A DNA stretch of 25,313 nt from Candidatus Puniceispirillum sp. (lineage in GTDB: Bacteria > Pseudomonadota > Alphaproteobacteria > Puniceispirillales > Puniceispirillaceae), in NCBI GenBank assembly GCA_018668795.1, contig JABJBD010000054.1, positions 1 through 25,313 on the forward strand, given 5' to 3'. Made by a program: the position numbers and the translations under genes. This document shows, piece after piece, positions 24,570 through 25,313 of the stretch. How positions within the stretch are numbered: the first letter of the stretch is position 1; each line of letters begins with the position of its first letter. Below the pieces are notes generated by a model. The model saw only the letters and a list, made by a program, of their open reading frames with translations. It ran no database searches and was not told the origin of the DNA.

Positions 24570-25313
24570 CTAACGCAGCTTCAATGATGACAGCCCGGCG
24601 ATGCCAAGCATGAAAGCAATGATCCAGAAGCGGATGACGATGGTTGATTCTGCCCAGCCTTTTTTCTCGAAATGATGATGCAGGGGCGCCATCAGGAAAA
24701 TCCGCTTGCCGGTGAGTTTGAATGAAGCAACTTGCAAAATGACCGATGCTGTTTCGAGTACAAAAAGACCGCCAGCAATGGCCAGAACAAGCTCATGTCT
24801 GGTGGCTACCGAAATCGCACCAAGCGCGCCGCCAAGTGCCAGCGAACCTGTATCGCCCATGAACACGCGGGCAGGGGGGGCGTTAAACCATAAAAAGCCT
24901 AGGCCAGATCCAATAAGCGCACCGCACATAACGGCCAGTTCACCTGTGCCAGGTATGTAATTGATTTGCAGATAGCTGGCAAAATTCACGTTACCAGACA
25001 GATAGGCGATCAAGGTAAAACAGCCCGCTACGATCATCACCGGAACAATGGCAAGGCCATCAAGCCCATCTGTCAGATTCACCGCATTCGATGCCCCGAC
25101 AATCACGATCATGGCAAAAGGCACATAGAACAGCCCAAGCCCAACAATTGTATCTTTCAGAAAGGGCACCGAAACACCATAGCGAACGTCACTTGGTGAA
25201 AGTTGAATGAAGATTAACGTGGCAAAGAAACCAACAATAAGCTGAAGCCCCATCTTCATGCGCGCTGACATGCCCTGATGCGAACGGCGCCGCAATTTCA
25301 TCCAGTCATCAAC
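24570..25313 (-). CDS. mraY: Phospho-MurNAc-pentapeptide transferase MraY (5' partial)
   Basis: The frame runs off the right edge of the window; 247 residues are seen, with about 110 N-terminal residues missing compared with E. coli MraY (360). The visible part opens with VDDW, the expected catalytic aspartate pair, immediately before a basic loop. The NLTDGLDGLA motif, the VFMGDTGSLALGG block and the HHHFEKKGW histidine motif follow, separated by hydrophobic helices. MraY is an integral inner-membrane enzyme that transfers phospho-MurNAc-pentapeptide to undecaprenyl phosphate, forming lipid I. It uses a TAG stop, and murD follows after nine bases. murE and murF, normally upstream, would lie outside the window. 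Confidence 0.96.
   Translation of the reverse strand, partial: VDDWMKLRRRSHQGMSARMKMGLQLIVGFFATLIFIQLSPSDVRYGVSVPFLKDTIVGLGLFYVPFAMIVIVGASNAVNLTDGLDGLAIVPVMIVAGCFTLIAYLSGNVNFASYLQINYIPGTGELAVMCGALIGSGLGFLWFNAPPARVFMGDTGSLALGGALGAISVATRHELVLAIAGGLFVLETASVILQVASFKLTGKRIFLMAPLHHHFEKKGWAESTIVIRFWIIAFMLGIAGLSSLKLR

Overview
The window is a compact, almost fully coding bacterial chromosome segment of about 50% GC. It has no mobile elements, tRNA or rRNA genes, and no CRISPR array. Protein families and gene order point to an alphaproteobacterium. The signs are an mraY-murD-ftsW-murG-murC-murB-ddl-ftsQ-ftsA-ftsZ cluster followed by lpxC-bamD-recN-ligA, and an FtsZ with a very long C-terminal linker. 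Moderate GC and extreme gene packing would suit a streamlined marine lineage such as the SAR116 clade, but that placement is a guess from composition and order, not a demonstrated match.

Left end (1-2735): the 3' two thirds of ettA (+), an ABC-F translation factor cut by the window edge, converges on an mlaA-mlaC pair (-). That pair encodes an outer-membrane lipoprotein and a periplasmic carrier for phospholipid transport. The 202-bp divergent region between mlaA and uvrD (2534-2735) holds a good candidate promoter for mlaA and is the longest stretch without a called gene.

Middle plus-strand operon (2736-7653): uvrD/pcrA helicase, prmA (L11 methyltransferase) and a large aminopeptidase P, joined by two ATGA stop/start overlaps. 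It ends tail to tail with ligA, with the stop codons overlapping by 6 bp.

Right two thirds (7648-25313), all minus strand, read from right to left: mraY (cut by the window edge), murD, ftsW, murG, murC, murB, ddl, ftsQ, ftsA, a candidate 48-codon small ORF, ftsZ, a strong intrinsic terminator, then lpxC, bamD, recN and ligA. Together these genes make lipid I and lipid II, polymerise septal peptidoglycan, build the Z-ring and tether it to the membrane. They then start lipid A synthesis, assemble outer-membrane proteins and repair or ligate DNA. Most division-cluster junctions are 4-base ATGA overlaps, indicating strong translational coupling.

I see no exotic defence or accessory system. The least explained structure is the ftsA-ftsZ junction. 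A strong Shine-Dalgarno directly after the ftsA stop leads into an unlisted 48-codon ORF whose stop overlaps the ftsZ start, and a small hairpin followed by five T lies inside that ORF. This looks like a possible coupling or attenuation device controlling FtsZ. The ftsZ/lpxC terminator and a palindrome in the bamD promoter region are further regulatory candidates.
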